A DNA stretch of 64,000 nucleotides from Owenweeksia sp963758205 (GCA_963758205.1 CAVWUM010000001.1:372001-436000), one strand, 5' to 3'; numbered from the stretch's first letter, positions 34,164 to 43,374 are shown. Notes: a model not told the origin generated them from the sequence alone. Numbers and translations are program-made.

Positions 34164-35783
34164 TTGAAAAACGCCCTCTTACTTTCGCTTATACTTTCTC
34201 TTACCACTGTCTTTTCTCAGTTTAGAACTGATCTTCAGGTTAAAACCGGAGAAAAGATGTCTTTTAAAGAGGCACACTTCCAGAATTTTTTGAGTATTGA
34301 AAACGGGAAGCTCTATACCCTCGGTAGTAATGATAATAGTATTTACAGAAATAAACCAGGCGCTGATTTTTACCTGCGGGCTTATAATGTAGGGGGGCAG
34401 GCATTTGGATTTAGGCTTGTAGAGGAATTTGAGATTAAAGCCCAAAAGTATAAAGGTGCCAAAATGAGTTATTACTCAGCCATGGCTAATGAAGCGGGTT
34501 TTCACCTGTTTACAGAGGGCTTTAGCAAAAAGCTTAAAAAGAAGTTTTTAATAGTACAAACCATTGACCAATACGGTAATGTAAGCGAGCCAAAAGAGCT
34601 GGCTTCTATGGATTGTAAATATTTATGGAGCCGGGAGTTTATAATGCGATGGAGCGATGACCATAAAAAAATCTTGGTATATGCGGACATTGAAGATGAA
34701 CAGGACGAGGATAAAGATGCGGAGGTACATATACCTCAAATATGGGTGTACAATCAAGATTTTGAAGAGCATTGGACAGTAGTAGCCAGTGCCGGACTGG
34801 AAGGACAAAATGGGTTTCATGCCACCGGCCTTTCTATAAATGATGAAGGTCAGGTTTTGCTTTTAGGCTACCAGTTAAATATTAGGATGCACGAAGGGAA
34901 AATTCAGGCTGTGAACCAATATGCGCTGCTTCGCCATAATGAGGACAGTAAAAGTGAGATAATTACGGTTCCATCGGATACCAATGCCGTGCAGCACATG
35001 GCGATGGATATAAACCCGGATGGAGATGCCACACTGATCGGATTTATCTCAAAGATTGATGAGACCACAATTTTAGGTTCTGTGGTACTCACAGTCAGCC
35101 CTGAAAATATGACCATATTGAGCAACCACTGGCAGAATTTTGACAGTACATTTCTCAATCAGTTTCCGGTGGCCTATGAACGTGAGGTAACACGCTACGA
35201 GGTAGATGGTGTGGTTGGCTACACACAGGGTAGCCTAAAGAAGATGAATAGTTTTTGGGTAAAGGATATAGTGCATTGGGAGGATGGCGGGTTTACCGCC
35301 ATTGCTGAGCGCACTTACTTTGCCTATAATGGATATGGTGCGTACGGTTATCCCAGTTTTAACCTTGATGAACTGGTGGTGATGGAGTTTACAAAAAATG
35401 GAGAACTAAAATGGATTCGCAAGGTGCCCAAATTCCAGCGCACCATAGAGAAATCTTCGGTATGGGGTTCATTTTTTGTGCAGCAGGAAGATGAGGCCAT
35501 ACATATAGTTTATAATGACCATGCTGATAATCCGGCCCTGCTACGAAGTGGCGAAATGATAGAAGTATTTGGCGGACCGTTATTGAGATTCACCTCTGCC
35601 GTTGTAAAAACCAGTATCTCGCGCCAGGGTGAAATGCAGTATGAAATGCTTTATGACCAGGCTGAGAAAAACACTCTTGTAAACCCCAATTCTATCTTTC
35701 AGATATCCCCAAAAGAAAACCTTGGAATTTTTGTAACGCCCGGTGCAGGGCAGTTGCAGTTTTTCAGGATGGAGGTGGATTAA
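34164..35783 (+). CDS. Secreted protein of unknown function, paralogue 1
   Basis: A 539-residue exported protein with a signal peptide (MKNALLLSLILSLTTVFSQ) starting at TTG. The mature protein is rich in beta-strand and looks like a repeated propeller-type fold. It is a diverged tandem paralogue of the next gene: FQNFLSIENGKLYTLG aligns with FAQFLVEQEGSFYTIG, and GFHLFTEGF with GFHLLFRCY. No known domain is visible. A consensus -7 box lies upstream. The pair may be surface or periplasmic proteins specific to this lineage. Confidence 0.75.
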   Translation: MKNALLLSLILSLTTVFSQFRTDLQVKTGEKMSFKEAHFQNFLSIENGKLYTLGSNDNSIYRNKPGADFYLRAYNVGGQAFGFRLVEEFEIKAQKYKGAKMSYYSAMANEAGFHLFTEGFSKKLKKKFLIVQTIDQYGNVSEPKELASMDCKYLWSREFIMRWSDDHKKILVYADIEDEQDEDKDAEVHIPQIWVYNQDFEEHWTVVASAGLEGQNGFHATGLSINDEGQVLLLGYQLNIRMHEGKIQAVNQYALLRHNEDSKSEIITVPSDTNAVQHMAMDINPDGDATLIGFISKIDETTILGSVVLTVSPENMTILSNHWQNFDSTFLNQFPVAYEREVTRYEVDGVVGYTQGSLKKMNSFWVKDIVHWEDGGFTAIAERTYFAYNGYGAYGYPSFNLDELVVMEFTKNGELKWIRKVPKFQRTIEKSSVWGSFFVQQEDEAIHIVYNDHADNPALLRSGEMIEVFGGPLLRFTSAVVKTSISRQGEMQYEMLYDQAEKNTLVNPNSIFQISPKENLGIFVTPGAGQLQFFRMEVD

Positions 35784-35848
35784 TAATGCTTAATCACTAT
35801 ACAATAGCCTTTAGTGGCACTTTTCTAATAGATATAAAAGACTAGACT

Positions 35849-37408
35849 ATGAAGACAAAGATTATTTTTTTTCTGCTGGTAGCTTTATTTAAACCATTTG
35901 CCCATTTAGCGCAAATTCAAACTATTACAGGTGAGGAAAACAAGATCCTCAAAAGACCTTTCGCTCAATTTTTAGTTGAACAGGAAGGCTCCTTTTACAC
36001 TATAGGAGTGGATAAGTCGGCTTTTGATAATAATTATCAGAACAGAAAATTATTTCTATATAAATTTAACAGTCAGTCATATTCTCTGCAGGAAGAATAT
36101 ATCATTGAACCTCTTATATTTCTGGGAAACAAAACCGTTTTTGAGGTAGCATATTCAAATGCAAAAGGCTTTCACCTACTATTTCGGTGCTATGATAAAA
36201 AGGCCGGGATAAAGTATCTTTTGCATCAAAAGCTCAGTAAGGACGGTAAGGTAAGTGCCCCAAGAGTATTGGCAGATATGAAGGATGTTAAAGGGAAGCG
36301 ATCTAAATTCATTATTCATACAACGGAAAAGAATGAGGCGCTTTTAATTTATGAGGAGGTAATAGAGGCTGGAGCAATGGTACGGCTTCCCAAACTTACA
36401 ATGTGTGATGAGAATTTTAATATCCTATGGGTTACTACCGCTTCAACACCTTTTCCTGAAAAGGTTTTTGTACCTACCCAGATAGAAGTGAGTAAGAGAG
36501 GAGAGCTGTTTATCCTGGGCTTTGCAAAGAAGGCTGAAGAAAATACGAGAAAGGCTAGTGTTACTAGTGAATATGGAGTGATAAGAATAGTTGGTAATGA
36601 AGGCTCCAACAGCTTTTTGCTACAAACAATGAGGAAGATTATACACAGTGCTTCCATCAAGCCAGATTTTAAAGGTACCCTTCTATTAACTGGGTTCTAT
36701 TCAAATTCCACCGATGAACTTGCAGGTGGCTCTTTTTTCTGCACTTTAAATCAAACTACTCTTGATGTAGAGAGCCAAAAGGCAGAAGAATTTAGCAAAG
36801 ACATAATGAAAGAATTTAGCTCAGAGGGTAAATCTCCTTTTGAAGTTGGTTTAAGTAAGCTTTTGGCTGGAGGATACGGTACCCATGAAGGATTATCAGG
36901 TTTTAATTATCAGGACTTTTTACCTCAGGCAGATGGTGGAGTTATTATAGTGGCCGAAAAAGAATATGAGAAACCTGCTGGTGACAAAGTTTACCATTGT
37001 ACAGATGAGATATTAGTAGCATCATTTGATGGTGATGGAAGCCTGTCATGGCTTAGCGTTGTGCCTAAAAAACAAGCGCTTTCGGGGTTGTTCCAGTCCT
37101 ATTTATTGCACCACGGAACAGATGGACTCTATTTTATTTTTAATGATCACCCTGATAACTTGGAAATCAGGAACACCAACGGTGAAATAAAAACACAAGG
37201 CGCCAGAGTTTCAGATTCAAATGCAATTATTGCAGCCCATGTAAGCAAAACAGGAAAGGTTTCTTTTCAGCGCTTGGGTGAATTGGAAAGTAATAACAGA
37301 TATATTCCAACTTACTATGGAATCTCAGCAAATAAAGAAAATCTGTTGACTTTAACTGTGTGGCGTATGGGCACTAGATATTCGTTTACACAGTATAAGT
37401 TTCCATAA
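35849..37408 (+). CDS. Secreted protein of unknown function, paralogue 2
   Basis: A 519-residue exported protein with a signal peptide ending near AHLAQ. It matches the previous gene along its length in order of motifs (FAQFLVEQEGSFYTIGVD, GFHLLF, YHCTDEILVASFDGDGSLSWL against LDELVVMEFTKNGELKWI, and YFIFNDHPDN against HIVYNDHADN). Only 65 bases separate the two. The shared YNDHADN/FNDHPDN block near the C-terminus may be a functional site. No family is recognised. Confidence 0.75.
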   Translation: MKTKIIFFLLVALFKPFAHLAQIQTITGEENKILKRPFAQFLVEQEGSFYTIGVDKSAFDNNYQNRKLFLYKFNSQSYSLQEEYIIEPLIFLGNKTVFEVAYSNAKGFHLLFRCYDKKAGIKYLLHQKLSKDGKVSAPRVLADMKDVKGKRSKFIIHTTEKNEALLIYEEVIEAGAMVRLPKLTMCDENFNILWVTTASTPFPEKVFVPTQIEVSKRGELFILGFAKKAEENTRKASVTSEYGVIRIVGNEGSNSFLLQTMRKIIHSASIKPDFKGTLLLTGFYSNSTDELAGGSFFCTLNQTTLDVESQKAEEFSKDIMKEFSSEGKSPFEVGLSKLLAGGYGTHEGLSGFNYQDFLPQADGGVIIVAEKEYEKPAGDKVYHCTDEILVASFDGDGSLSWLSVVPKKQALSGLFQSYLLHHGTDGLYFIFNDHPDNLEIRNTNGEIKTQGARVSDSNAIIAAHVSKTGKVSFQRLGELESNNRYIPTYYGISANKENLLTLTVWRMGTRYSFTQYKFP

Positions 37409-37446
37409 ATGCTTTTTTTATTTTTCTATTACCCTGTAATCCATCA

Positions 37447-37454
37447 TACCTTTG
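37447..37454 (+). promoter_or_regulatory. Predicted -7 promoter element for rsgA, leaderless arrangement
   Basis: TACCTTTG followed by cccgct and then the ATG at 37461; 6 bases lie between box and start codon. The box also covers the TTG that opens the longer frame. Confidence 0.6.
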
Positions 37455-37460
37455 CCCGCT

Positions 37461-38408
37461 ATGCAAGGCACGGTATTAAAATCTACAGGTAGCTGGTACC
37501 AGGTAAAAACTGATGATGGTGAAATAATTTCATGCCGCATTGTGGGTAAACTGCGCTTACGCGGGATTAAGAGTACCAACCCTGTGGCGGTAGGCGATGT
37601 GGTGGATTTTGAGATGGAAGATGGTGAAAACACCGGAGTGATTAAAGAGATTCACGACCGTAAAAACTACATCATCCGTAAATCCGTAAACCTTAGCAAA
37701 CAAACCCAGATTATTGCTGCCAATCTCGATCAGGCCGTGCTGATTGTAACCCTCGATTTTCCTAAAACATTTCCCCGCTTTATTGATCGCTTTCTGGCTA
37801 CAGCCGAGGCATATAACGTGCCTGGTGTGGTGGTTTTCAATAAAGTGGACTTGTACAACGAAGCCATCCTGGACGAACTGGAATTTTTTACCTACGTGTA
37901 CCAGGATGCAGGCTACAAAGTGCTCCACACCTCTGTGCCGGGCCATTTGGGGTTAGATGAGTTGAAAGAGGTATTAAAGGATAAAACCAGCCTTTTGAGC
38001 GGCCACTCAGGGGTGGGTAAATCCACCATTATAAACTCTATTGAACCATCCCTTGATTTAAAAACATCAGCTATCTCCAAAAGTCACGAGCAGGGCCAAC
38101 ACACTACAACCTTTGCCGAAATGTTTGACCTTAGTTTTGGTGGTAGGATAATAGATACACCCGGCATTCGTGGGTTTGGATTGGTGGATATGGAAAAGGA
38201 AGAAATAGGAGACTACTTTCCTGAGATATTTGCCCTAAAAAGCGATTGCAGGTTTAATAACTGCCTGCACCTGGAGGAGCCTGGCTGTGCTGTAAAAGCG
38301 GCTGTAGATGGTGGTAAACTGGCCTATACACGGTATGACAGTTATGTTAATTTTGTGCTCGGCACAGATGACGAAGAAAATTTTAGAAAAGACATATATG
38401 CAAACTAA
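37461..38408 (+). CDS. rsgA: Ribosome small subunit-dependent GTPase RsgA
   Basis: A 315-residue circularly permuted GTPase acting late in 30S assembly. An OB fold occupies residues 1-75. The G motifs follow in permuted order: G4 NKVD near 125, G1 GHSGVGKST near 182, G3 DTPGIRGF near 232. The zinc site at the C-terminus keeps C-x4-C-x-H-x5-C (CRFNNCLHLEEPGC). ATG at 37461 is preferred over TTG at 37452. Its last 11 bases overlap the start of the phosphatase gene. Confidence 0.95.
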   Translation: MQGTVLKSTGSWYQVKTDDGEIISCRIVGKLRLRGIKSTNPVAVGDVVDFEMEDGENTGVIKEIHDRKNYIIRKSVNLSKQTQIIAANLDQAVLIVTLDFPKTFPRFIDRFLATAEAYNVPGVVVFNKVDLYNEAILDELEFFTYVYQDAGYKVLHTSVPGHLGLDELKEVLKDKTSLLSGHSGVGKSTIINSIEPSLDLKTSAISKSHEQGQHTTTFAEMFDLSFGGRIIDTPGIRGFGLVDMEKEEIGDYFPEIFALKSDCRFNNCLHLEEPGCAVKAAVDGGKLAYTRYDSYVNFVLGTDDEENFRKDIYAN

Positions 38409-39234
38409 CCTGGTAAAAATGGCTGCGGTAGCCCTTGTAATTACCGCTTGTGGAGGCAGTAAAACCGAAACTACTAATACAGCTGCTCCTGAGCCCAAAG
38501 TGGTTCTTGCTGATCAGTTGATGATGAGCACCCTGTGGATGCAGAAATCACAGGAAGCTGGATTTTTAAAAAGGCAGGCTTATGAGCTGGCTTCCATGAA
38601 ACTGGATGAAAACATAAGAAAAGGAATAGCCAAAAAGCCGTTGGCAGTAATACTCGATTTGGATGAAACTGTGCTGGACAACAGCCCGTATGAAGCAAGG
38701 CTAATACTTAAAGGACAAGGTTATAACCCTGCCAGTTGGGATAGGTGGGTAAACGAAGCCCAGGCTGATGCCGTGCCCGGAGCCAAAGAGTTTTTAGAAA
38801 AGGTTAACAGGCTCGGAATAGAGATTTTTTACATCTCTAACCGCAACGAAAGCCACATGCAGGCTACCATAGAAAATATGCAGCGTCTTGAATTACCTTA
38901 TGCGGACCCCGAACACATATTTCTTAGAGAAGAGGAAAATTCAAGCAAAACCCAGCGTAGAGAAAGGGTGAGGGATGGACATAAGGTAGTATTGCTTGTA
39001 GGCGATCAGATGTCGGACTTTAGTGAAGAGCCCGTGTTGCAGGAAGATGCCGTGCAGGATGGATATGTAAGTCCATTACTGGATTCTGCCAATGCTTACT
39101 TTGTGCTATTACCTAACCCCATGTACGGATCTTTTGAATCGGATATTTATGGTAATCAGCGTGATTTACAGGGTGGCGCTAAAAACCAATACAGGCGCAA
39201 AGCGCTAGACCCTAAAAAGGATATGGCGAGGTGA
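38398..39234 (+). CDS. e(P4)-family 5'-nucleotidase lipoprotein (class C acid phosphatase)
   Basis: A 278-residue predicted outer-membrane lipoprotein (lipobox ITAC, Cys18), of the HAD superfamily. Motif I is LDLDETVLDNSPY with nucleophile and acid Asp, motif II ISNRNE and motif IV LLVGDQMSDF. Homologues such as Haemophilus e(P4) dephosphorylate NMN and other nucleotides outside the cell, which could feed the salvage genes elsewhere in this window. The ATG at 38398 begins the signal peptide and overlaps rsgA by 11 bases; the dtd gene overlaps its stop. Confidence 0.9.
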   Translation: MQTNLVKMAAVALVITACGGSKTETTNTAAPEPKVVLADQLMMSTLWMQKSQEAGFLKRQAYELASMKLDENIRKGIAKKPLAVILDLDETVLDNSPYEARLILKGQGYNPASWDRWVNEAQADAVPGAKEFLEKVNRLGIEIFYISNRNESHMQATIENMQRLELPYADPEHIFLREEENSSKTQRRERVRDGHKVVLLVGDQMSDFSEEPVLQEDAVQDGYVSPLLDSANAYFVLLPNPMYGSFESDIYGNQRDLQGGAKNQYRRKALDPKKDMAR

Positions 39235-39683
39235 GAGTAGTAATTCAGCGTGCTGCAAAAGCATCGGTACTTATTAATGGTTCAATTGAGCGTAGTATAA
39301 ATAAAGGGCTTGTAGTGCTACTGGGTATTGAGGATGATGATGAAAATGCAGACGCTGACTGGCTGGTGAATAAAATCTCTTCAATGCGCATTTTTAGTGA
39401 TGATGAAGGTAAAATGAATTTATCACTAAAGGATATTGAAGGCGAATTGCTTATAATCTCTCAGTTTACCTTGCATGCTTCCGTCAAAAAGGGAAACCGC
39501 CCCAGTTTTATTAAAGCAGCCAAACCGGATAAGGCCATTCCGCTATACGAATATTTTATTGCCCTGAGTATGAAGCAGCATCCTGCCAAAGTGCAAACCG
39601 GAGAGTTTGGGGCTGATATGCAGGTAAGCCTGGTAAATGATGGCCCGGTTACTATTACGATGGATTCTAAGAATAGGGAGTAA
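39231..39683 (+). CDS. dtd: D-aminoacyl-tRNA deacylase
   Basis: A 150-residue enzyme that removes D-amino acids from tRNA. The two catalytic-site blocks are SQFTLHASVKKGNRPSF near residues 78-94 and the C-terminal NDGPVTITMDS near 140. Start is GTG at 39231, overlapping the phosphatase stop by 4 bases (GTGA), so the two are translationally coupled. Length is normal for bacterial DTD. Confidence 0.94.
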   Translation: MRVVIQRAAKASVLINGSIERSINKGLVVLLGIEDDDENADADWLVNKISSMRIFSDDEGKMNLSLKDIEGELLIISQFTLHASVKKGNRPSFIKAAKPDKAIPLYEYFIALSMKQHPAKVQTGEFGADMQVSLVNDGPVTITMDSKNRE

Positions 39684-39690
39684 TCGGTTA

Positions 39691-39738
39691 GCAGTTCACA
39701 GTGTGCAACTTACAATTGCCAACTGTGAAATGTGAACT
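39691..39738. repeat. Inverted repeat between dtd and mazG
   Basis: Arms agttcaca (39693-39700) and tgtgaact (39731-39738) with further partial pairing (gtgtgcaact against ccaactgtg). A similar wording (aactgtaaactgaaaa) occurs before atpC at about 56617-56637. It fits a dispersed AT-rich intergenic repeat. Confidence 0.4.
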
Positions 39739-39752
39739 GAAAACTGAAAAAT

Positions 39753-40088
39753 ATGGCAAACGGAATTAAGGAATTACAGCAAATAGTAGATGAGTGGATA
39801 CAGAATCACGGAGTTCGCTATTTCAACGAATTAACCAATATGGCCCAGCTTACCGAAGAGGTAGGCGAAGTGGCCCGCATCATCGCGCGCAGGTATGGCG
39901 AGCAAAGCGAAAAGGAAAGCGATAAAGCCAAAGACCTGGGCGAGGAGCTGGCCGATGTGCTATTTGTGGTACTGTGCCTTGCTAACCAAACCAATACCGA
40001 CTTACAAGCCGCCTTTGATAAAAAGATGGATCTTAAGGCTAAACGCGACCATGACAGGCATCATAGGAATGAGAAGTTGAGGGATTAG
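39753..40088 (+). CDS. MazG-like nucleotide pyrophosphohydrolase
   Basis: A 111-residue all-helical enzyme of the MazG superfamily that hydrolyses NTPs or dNTPs, probably for pool sanitation. Mg-binding acids appear as TEEVGEVARII near residue 34 and EELADVLFVVL near residue 65. It is the short single-domain type. Its last 75 bases (40006-40080) are duplicated downstream at 40671-40745, on the far side of the 40140-40637 gene. Confidence 0.93.
   Translation: MANGIKELQQIVDEWIQNHGVRYFNELTNMAQLTEEVGEVARIIARRYGEQSEKESDKAKDLGEELADVLFVVLCLANQTNTDLQAAFDKKMDLKAKRDHDRHHRNEKLRD
40006..40080 (+). repeat. Direct repeat copy 1: 3' end of mazG
   Basis: 75 bases from aagccgcctttgataaaaag onward. Copy 2 at 40671-40745 differs at only two positions (t/c and a/g), so the duplication is recent or maintained by recombination. 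Confidence 0.9.
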
Positions 40089-40139
40089 TATTTAGATATT
40101 AGACGCTAGATTTTAGAAAGCTTAAATTCTTATTGCACA

Positions 40140-40637
40140 ATGAAACCGTTATCGAACATTCAGCAAAGCAACTTAGATAAGTTAAGTTTAAAGAGCTACT
40201 TTAAAACTTTCGAGAAAGCTTTAGATAAAAGCCATGACGTAGATAGCCTGACCAAAATAGTTACCTCTAAACCATATTCTCAAACCAAACCGTACTTGAC
40301 AAGGAGGCAGCTAAAACCTATTGATGAAAGGTTTAGCCAAATCGAATTGGTTTATGAAAAGAGCAGTAAAGTTAAGGCAATAGTGTGGGAATTAGATATT
40401 TGCTTGTCTCAATTGATAGAACTTTTTGGGGAGCCAATCATTCATAATGAGCCTTATTCTAACACTACAGCTTTTACATTTAGAAGCGGAAATAATAAAA
40501 TTGAAATCATCAAAACAAGACATTCAAAGTGGCTAAGGCCCAATGGTAATAAAATAGCTCTCGAATATATTGATGAGAATGAACTGGAAATAGTCGACCC
40601 TACATTTTCTTTTGTTCAGTTTAACATTAAAGAATAA
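40140..40637 (+). CDS. Orphan protein between two mazG tails
   Basis: A 165-residue soluble, Lys/Ser/Asn-rich protein with no family I recognise and no signal peptide. The C-terminal half is beta-rich (IVWELDICLSQLIELFGEPI, TTAFTFRSGNNKIEII). It appears more AT-rich than mazG. It is bracketed by copies of the mazG 3' end and by tttaga/tagatt microrepeats at about 40090-40122 and 40751-40790, which suggests it arrived as a small insertion. Function unknown. Confidence 0.65.
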   Translation: MKPLSNIQQSNLDKLSLKSYFKTFEKALDKSHDVDSLTKIVTSKPYSQTKPYLTRRQLKPIDERFSQIELVYEKSSKVKAIVWELDICLSQLIELFGEPIIHNEPYSNTTAFTFRSGNNKIEIIKTRHSKWLRPNGNKIALEYIDENELEIVDPTFSFVQFNIKE

Positions 40638-40656
40638 TAAGTCAGGTCTTTCTGGT

Positions 40657-40750
40657 CAATACCGATCAAAAAGCCGCCTTTGATAAAAAGATGGACCTTA
40701 AGGCTAAACGCGACCATGACAGGCATCATGGGAATGAGAAGTTGAAGTAG
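40657..40750 (+). pseudogene. Truncated duplicate of mazG (3' fragment)
   Basis: Reads in frame as NTDQKAAFDKKMDLKAK then RDHDRHHGNEKLK and a TAG stop, against NTDLQAAFDKKMDLKAK..RDHDRHHRNEKLRD in the intact gene. There is no start codon or upstream domain, so it is a remnant. Core 40671-40745 is 73/75 identical to copy 1. Confidence 0.85.
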
Positions 40751-40854
40751 ATTTTTAGATGCTTGACATTAGAGATTAGACCTGAGACTGATTTATCTAA
40801 GATTGCTATTATATTGTAGATTATTTGCAAAATGACTTACTCTCCTTAAAAATG

Positions 40855-40884
40855 AAAAAGCCCCGGAACTCGAGTTCCGGGGCC
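40855..40884 (-). terminator. Rho-independent terminator of the TonB receptor gene
   Basis: Perfect 24-base palindrome at 40860-40883 (gccccggaact / agttccggggc), followed on the minus strand by TTTTTC. It lies 22 bases past the receptor stop. Confidence 0.85.
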
Positions 40885-40905
40885 TCTCAACCAGTTTTCA
40901 CACAA

Positions 40906-43374
40906 CTAAAAACTGATCTGTATCCCGGCCAGGAAATTGATTCCAGCCATTGGGAAATAAAAGTTCTCGGTGATTTTCTCACCGAATATGTAACTGTAAG
41001 TATATCCGTTCGGTTCGTACTCCTCGTTAAAGAGGTTCGCTACCAAAAGGTTCACTTTTACCTGGTCAGCAAATTTTACAGGTAGTATATAATCCATCCT
41101 TAAGTCAGTAATCGTGTACGCATCCAGCGCCTTACCATTATCGTTACTGGTAAAGTCAAATAGGTTGCTGCTACCCGTATTATCCAAAAACTGGCGGCTT
41201 ACATATTTACTGTTTATGGTTGCTGTAAATCCTTTTACAGGAAGAAACCCAAGCTCAATACCCCCAATAAAGTTGGGAGAGAAGGAAATGTCGCGTCTGT
41301 CATAATCCGTGGTTTGGTGGCCACCGTTATCATAATCCACCACGTAATCAGTAAAGTTGTTTATGATGTTGCGGCTAAGCGCGGCATTGGCACCAGCCTG
41401 AAACCACTTGGTTACTTTATAATTACCTACCAATTCCAATCCGGTGCGGTAGCTCTTATCTACATTGGTGCGTATGGCAGCACCAACATCATTTACCTGC
41501 CCGGTAAGCACTAATTGGTCGTGGTAATCCATATAAAAGAAGTTGGCGCTAACAAAAGTTGTTGCTGAACGTAATTCGTAGCCCGCTTCATAGTCAATCA
41601 GTTTTTCACTTTTGGGTTCTTCACCGGCAATGGCATCTAAAAAGTCGCTACGTACCGGCTCGCGCTGGGCTACACCCACCGAGGCAAATACTCTTTGGTT
41701 TTTGTTCAGCTGGTAGTTAACTCCTCCCTTAGGATTGAAAAATTCAAAATCACGGTTAATATCAATCGTACGGCCATCGTTATCAATACCCAATGCATTG
41801 TAGCTTACCACGCGGTATTGCAGGTCGGCAAAAATGCCCAGTTTATTAAAGGTTTTATTCAACTTTAAAAAAACGTTGAAGTCATTCTTCTTGGTGGTAT
41901 TATCATAATAGCGGTCTCGTATTTCGCTTTCGCTGGCATAGCGCGCCCAAATGATTTCCCCAAAGTGGTCGCCCTCGTAATAATTATACGCACCGCCAAG
42001 AGTAGCATTAAAACCTTTGGTGTTATACTCCAGCGAGTAAGTGGTTCCATAAAAGTCGTTATCCAGCCAGCGCCTGCGGATAAGGTCTGTGCTGGTAAGG
42101 GTATCACTACCCAATATTATAGGGCTCAGGCCATAATCTGCTAAGTCATCATTTTTACGGTACTGTTCAAAATACCCGCGCCCATAGGTGTAGTGTAGGG
42201 CCACGTTGGCCGTAAGCTTATCCGTAAACCTGTGCGAAAGGTGTAACTGGTAATGGTCCTGTTTGTAGTTGTCCACCTCATTTTCGTAGGTGTAATAGTT
42301 GTAAGTGCGGTTTCCACTGTTTACCAGGTTGGCAGAGTCCTGGCTATCATAACCATTAATAAGTATGTGGTACTGTAGCAAGCTGTCGTTACCATTCAGC
42401 TTTGCCTCCGGAACTCCCCACCATGACTGGTAGGTTTCTTCCCCGCCACCAAAGTGAATCAACTGCACACTGGTTTTTTCGGAGTAATAACTTCCCGAAA
42501 GGTAGTAGGACTGCAAATCAGCCGAAGCACGATCAATAAAACCATCGCTGTTTATTTTAGAGAAGCGGCCCTCAACCACCCAATGGTCATTAAGCAAACC
42601 GCTACCTACTTTTAAGTTGGTTTTTAAAGTGTTGAAAGATCCACCTGTAAACTCGGCAACTGCAAAGGGTTTGGTTTGTAAACCACTTGTTTTAAGATTT
42701 ATGCTGGCACCAAAAGCTCCGGCACCGTTGGTGGAAGTTCCCACACCACGTTGTACCTGCATACTATTGGTGCTACTGGCTAGGTCTGGGGTGTTTACCC
42801 AAAACACACCATGGCTTTCAGGGTCGTTTAGCGGAATACCGTTTACGGTAACATTAATCCGGGTTATGTCGCTTCCGCGGATACGGATGCCCGTGTAACC
42901 AATACCTGTACCGGCATCAGAATTTACCACCGTGCTGGGCATATCCTTTAAAATAAAGGGCACATCGCGGCCTTCATTTCGCTTTTCAATTTCCTCTTTG
43001 CTTAGGTTGGTTTTGGCAATTGGTGCATCCTCACCAGCCCTTACGGCCGAAATATTCACCGGTTCCAGCAAGGAGGTGGTTTCGGTCAACTGAAAATTCA
43101 GTTCCACTCCAGTTTCACTTACATACACCTCTTTGGTTTGAGGTTCGTACCCGATAAAGGAAACTTCAACGGTGTAGTTGCCGGGTTTGGGAAGCAGCAA
43201 AGCATATCTTCCGTTTCCATCGGTTACAGCCCCCCTTGGTCCGGGGTAAATGGTTACGGCCGCAGCCGGCAGATTTTCATTAGTTGAGGCATCTGTAACC
43301 TTGCCTGTAATGGATTGAGCGCGCACCTGTAGAAACAGTGCGAAAAGTGCAGCAAAAGCAATTAGCTTCTTCAT
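40906..43374 (-). CDS. TonB-dependent receptor, probable thiamine/thiamine-phosphate importer
   Basis: An 822-residue outer-membrane receptor. Signal peptide ends near VRAQ; a carboxypeptidase-regulatory-like domain (SITGKVTDASTNENLPAA...) covers about 20-105; the plug (about 120-230, with GTGIGYTGIRIRGSD and GVGTSTNGAGAFGAS) and a 22-strand barrel ending in ...INFLAGIQISF follow. A TPP riboswitch in its leader (43445-43521) shows repression by thiamine pyrophosphate, so the cargo is very likely thiamine or a precursor. ATG at 43374 begins the signal peptide; the frame from 43392 is less likely. Its terminator is at 40855-40884. Confidence 0.92.
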   Translation of the reverse strand: MKKLIAFAALFALFLQVRAQSITGKVTDASTNENLPAAAVTIYPGPRGAVTDGNGRYALLLPKPGNYTVEVSFIGYEPQTKEVYVSETGVELNFQLTETTSLLEPVNISAVRAGEDAPIAKTNLSKEEIEKRNEGRDVPFILKDMPSTVVNSDAGTGIGYTGIRIRGSDITRINVTVNGIPLNDPESHGVFWVNTPDLASSTNSMQVQRGVGTSTNGAGAFGASINLKTSGLQTKPFAVAEFTGGSFNTLKTNLKVGSGLLNDHWVVEGRFSKINSDGFIDRASADLQSYYLSGSYYSEKTSVQLIHFGGGEETYQSWWGVPEAKLNGNDSLLQYHILINGYDSQDSANLVNSGNRTYNYYTYENEVDNYKQDHYQLHLSHRFTDKLTANVALHYTYGRGYFEQYRKNDDLADYGLSPIILGSDTLTSTDLIRRRWLDNDFYGTTYSLEYNTKGFNATLGGAYNYYEGDHFGEIIWARYASESEIRDRYYDNTTKKNDFNVFLKLNKTFNKLGIFADLQYRVVSYNALGIDNDGRTIDINRDFEFFNPKGGVNYQLNKNQRVFASVGVAQREPVRSDFLDAIAGEEPKSEKLIDYEAGYELRSATTFVSANFFYMDYHDQLVLTGQVNDVGAAIRTNVDKSYRTGLELVGNYKVTKWFQAGANAALSRNIINNFTDYVVDYDNGGHQTTDYDRRDISFSPNFIGGIELGFLPVKGFTATINSKYVSRQFLDNTGSSNLFDFTSNDNGKALDAYTITDLRMDYILPVKFADQVKVNLLVANLFNEEYEPNGYTYSYIFGEKITENFYFPMAGINFLAGIQISF

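Noticed and set aside
34385..34400. aggggggcagg inside the 34164 gene
   Set aside because: It resembles the G-rich repeat but lacks the flanking palindrome and encodes ordinary residues (NVGGQAFG), so it is probably chance.
41865..42107. Minus-strand frame inside the TonB receptor
   Set aside because: It is an out-of-phase shadow of the receptor with no protein features of its own.
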